Positions 33,557-34,141 of a stretch of DNA of 34,141 nucleotides are shown one piece after another. The translations under genes were made by a program, and so were the position numbers. This DNA is from JBBQNY01 sp038255255 (lineage in GTDB: Bacteria; Pseudomonadota; Gammaproteobacteria; Xanthomonadales; Ahniellaceae). The DNA is taken from contig JBBSLL010000032.1 of the NCBI GenBank assembly GCA_038255255.1, positions 1-34,141 of the forward strand, read 5' to 3'. A model generated the notes under the pieces. That model was not told the DNA's origin. It saw only the letters and a list, made by a program, of their open reading frames with translations, and ran no database searches. The number at the start of each line of letters is the position of its first letter. Positions within the stretch are counted from its first letter, which is position 1.

Positions 33557-34141
33557 ATGCACGCAATCCAGGTTCGTTCGCACCGTCTCAAGGTTTCGCT
33601 GATCGCGACCGCGATCTTCAGCTCCGGCGTGGCCACCGCCGCCAACCACGACATCCGTCTGGTGAATTTCCAAGGGTTCGTGCCGAATACACTCACGATC
33701 AACGTAGGCGACACGGTGACATTCATCAACGAGGGCGGCGACCACAACGTCGTCGCCGACGATGGGTCGTTCCGCTGCGCTCGCGGCTGTGACGGTATCG
33801 GCACCGGCAACGGCAATTCGAGCGCGACAGTCTGGAGCAACACGATCACTTTCAACACTCCGGGCAATTTCGGTTTCCACTGCCAGACGCACGGCGCGCC
33901 CAACGTCGGAATGTTCGGCACTTTGCTGGTGCAGGGCACCGCACCTCCGCCGCCACCGCCCGCAAACCTCGGTCCCGGCTACACCGGCGCCTGGTTCAAC
34001 CCGGCCCAGGACGGGCATGGCATCTTCATCGAGATCCTGCCGAACAACATCATGGTCGCCGCGTGGTACGTGTTCGCACCCGGCGGCGGGCAGTCGTGGA
34101 TCGTCGCCAACGGCCCCATCTCCGGCAACACGGCCAACCTC
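33557..34141 (+). CDS. Secreted cupredoxin (plastocyanin-like) with C-terminal WY-rich module, cut by window edge
   Basis: The first 195 residues of an exported blue-copper-type protein; the end lies beyond the right edge. The signal peptide covers about 1-28 (cleavage ATA-A). The cupredoxin domain (about 30-126) shows the opening VNFQGFVPNTLTINVGDTVTF and the type-1 copper ligands His63 (GGDHNVV), Cys109, His112 and Met119 (FHCQTHGAPNVGM). A Pro-rich linker (PPPPPPA, about 130-136) joins it to a second module starting GYTGAWFNPAQDGHGIFIE, with a WYVFAPGGGQSWI strand. This module resembles a repeat I know from secreted proteins of Xanthomonadales-like bacteria, recalled rather than checked. 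Start 33557 is well supported by AGGAGG seven to nine bases upstream. Likely periplasmic or cell-surface; electron transfer or copper binding is inferred from the ligands. Confidence 0.88.
   Translation, partial: MHAIQVRSHRLKVSLIATAIFSSGVATAANHDIRLVNFQGFVPNTLTINVGDTVTFINEGGDHNVVADDGSFRCARGCDGIGTGNGNSSATVWSNTITFNTPGNFGFHCQTHGAPNVGMFGTLLVQGTAPPPPPPANLGPGYTGAWFNPAQDGHGIFIEILPNNIMVAAWYVFAPGGGQSWIVANGPISGNTANL

Overview
The window (34,141 bp, clearly high in G+C) looks like ordinary chromosome of a Gram-negative gammaproteobacterium. The evidence is the long single-chain PurL, an E. coli-type NhaB, a DsbC-like periplasmic protein, outer-membrane beta-barrel and lipoprotein genes, and GTAG-headed palindromic repeats like those known from Xanthomonadales (Lysobacterales). 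That order is an inference from these features, not from any search. I see no rRNA, tRNA, CRISPR array, insertion sequence, integrase or prophage.

Layout. (1) 1-2620, minus strand: the 5' part of purL (cut by the left edge) preceded by a dsbC-like gene. (2) 2853-4307, plus strand: an Mpo1-like (DUF962) membrane protein and a DMT/EamA transporter. A cluster of hairpins at 4322-4399 separates them from the convergent next gene. (3) 4408-5775, minus: a secreted protein with a DUF11 domain and an IPTL-CTERM-like sorting tail. (4) 15167 down to 5913, minus: a tight five-gene set encoding a VolA-like lipase lipoprotein, a DUF1302 outer-membrane protein, a DUF1329 periplasmic protein, a YCF48-type seven-bladed propeller and an RND/MMPL transporter. 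Gaps are 20, 25, 62 and 28 bp, and a plausible promoter lies at 15212-15241. (5) 15295-17227: a GT2 polyprenyl-phosphate glycosyltransferase and a convergent SDR-like protein. A GTAG-headed repeat pair between them supplies both TAG stop codons. (6) 17529-21594, plus: nhaB, a small membrane protein and a secreted S9 prolyl-oligopeptidase-family peptidase. A second repeat pair follows. (7) 21773-30391, plus: a 2,872-residue cyclic beta-1,2-glucan synthase (NdvB/ChvB type). Its 3' end overlaps by 26 bp the convergent gene for a CadC-like membrane-bound winged-helix/TPR regulator (30366-32789). (8) 33012 to the right edge: a small secreted two-cysteine protein and a truncated gene for a cupredoxin joined to a WY-rich module.

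The most system-like element is region 4. A surface lipase, an outer-membrane barrel, a periplasmic protein, a secreted propeller and an inner-membrane RND pump span the whole envelope, as expected for a machine that processes and moves a hydrophobic substrate. Its substrate and direction cannot be read from the sequence. The clearest structural curiosity is the repeat pair at 16302-16376, whose two heads end both flanking genes.
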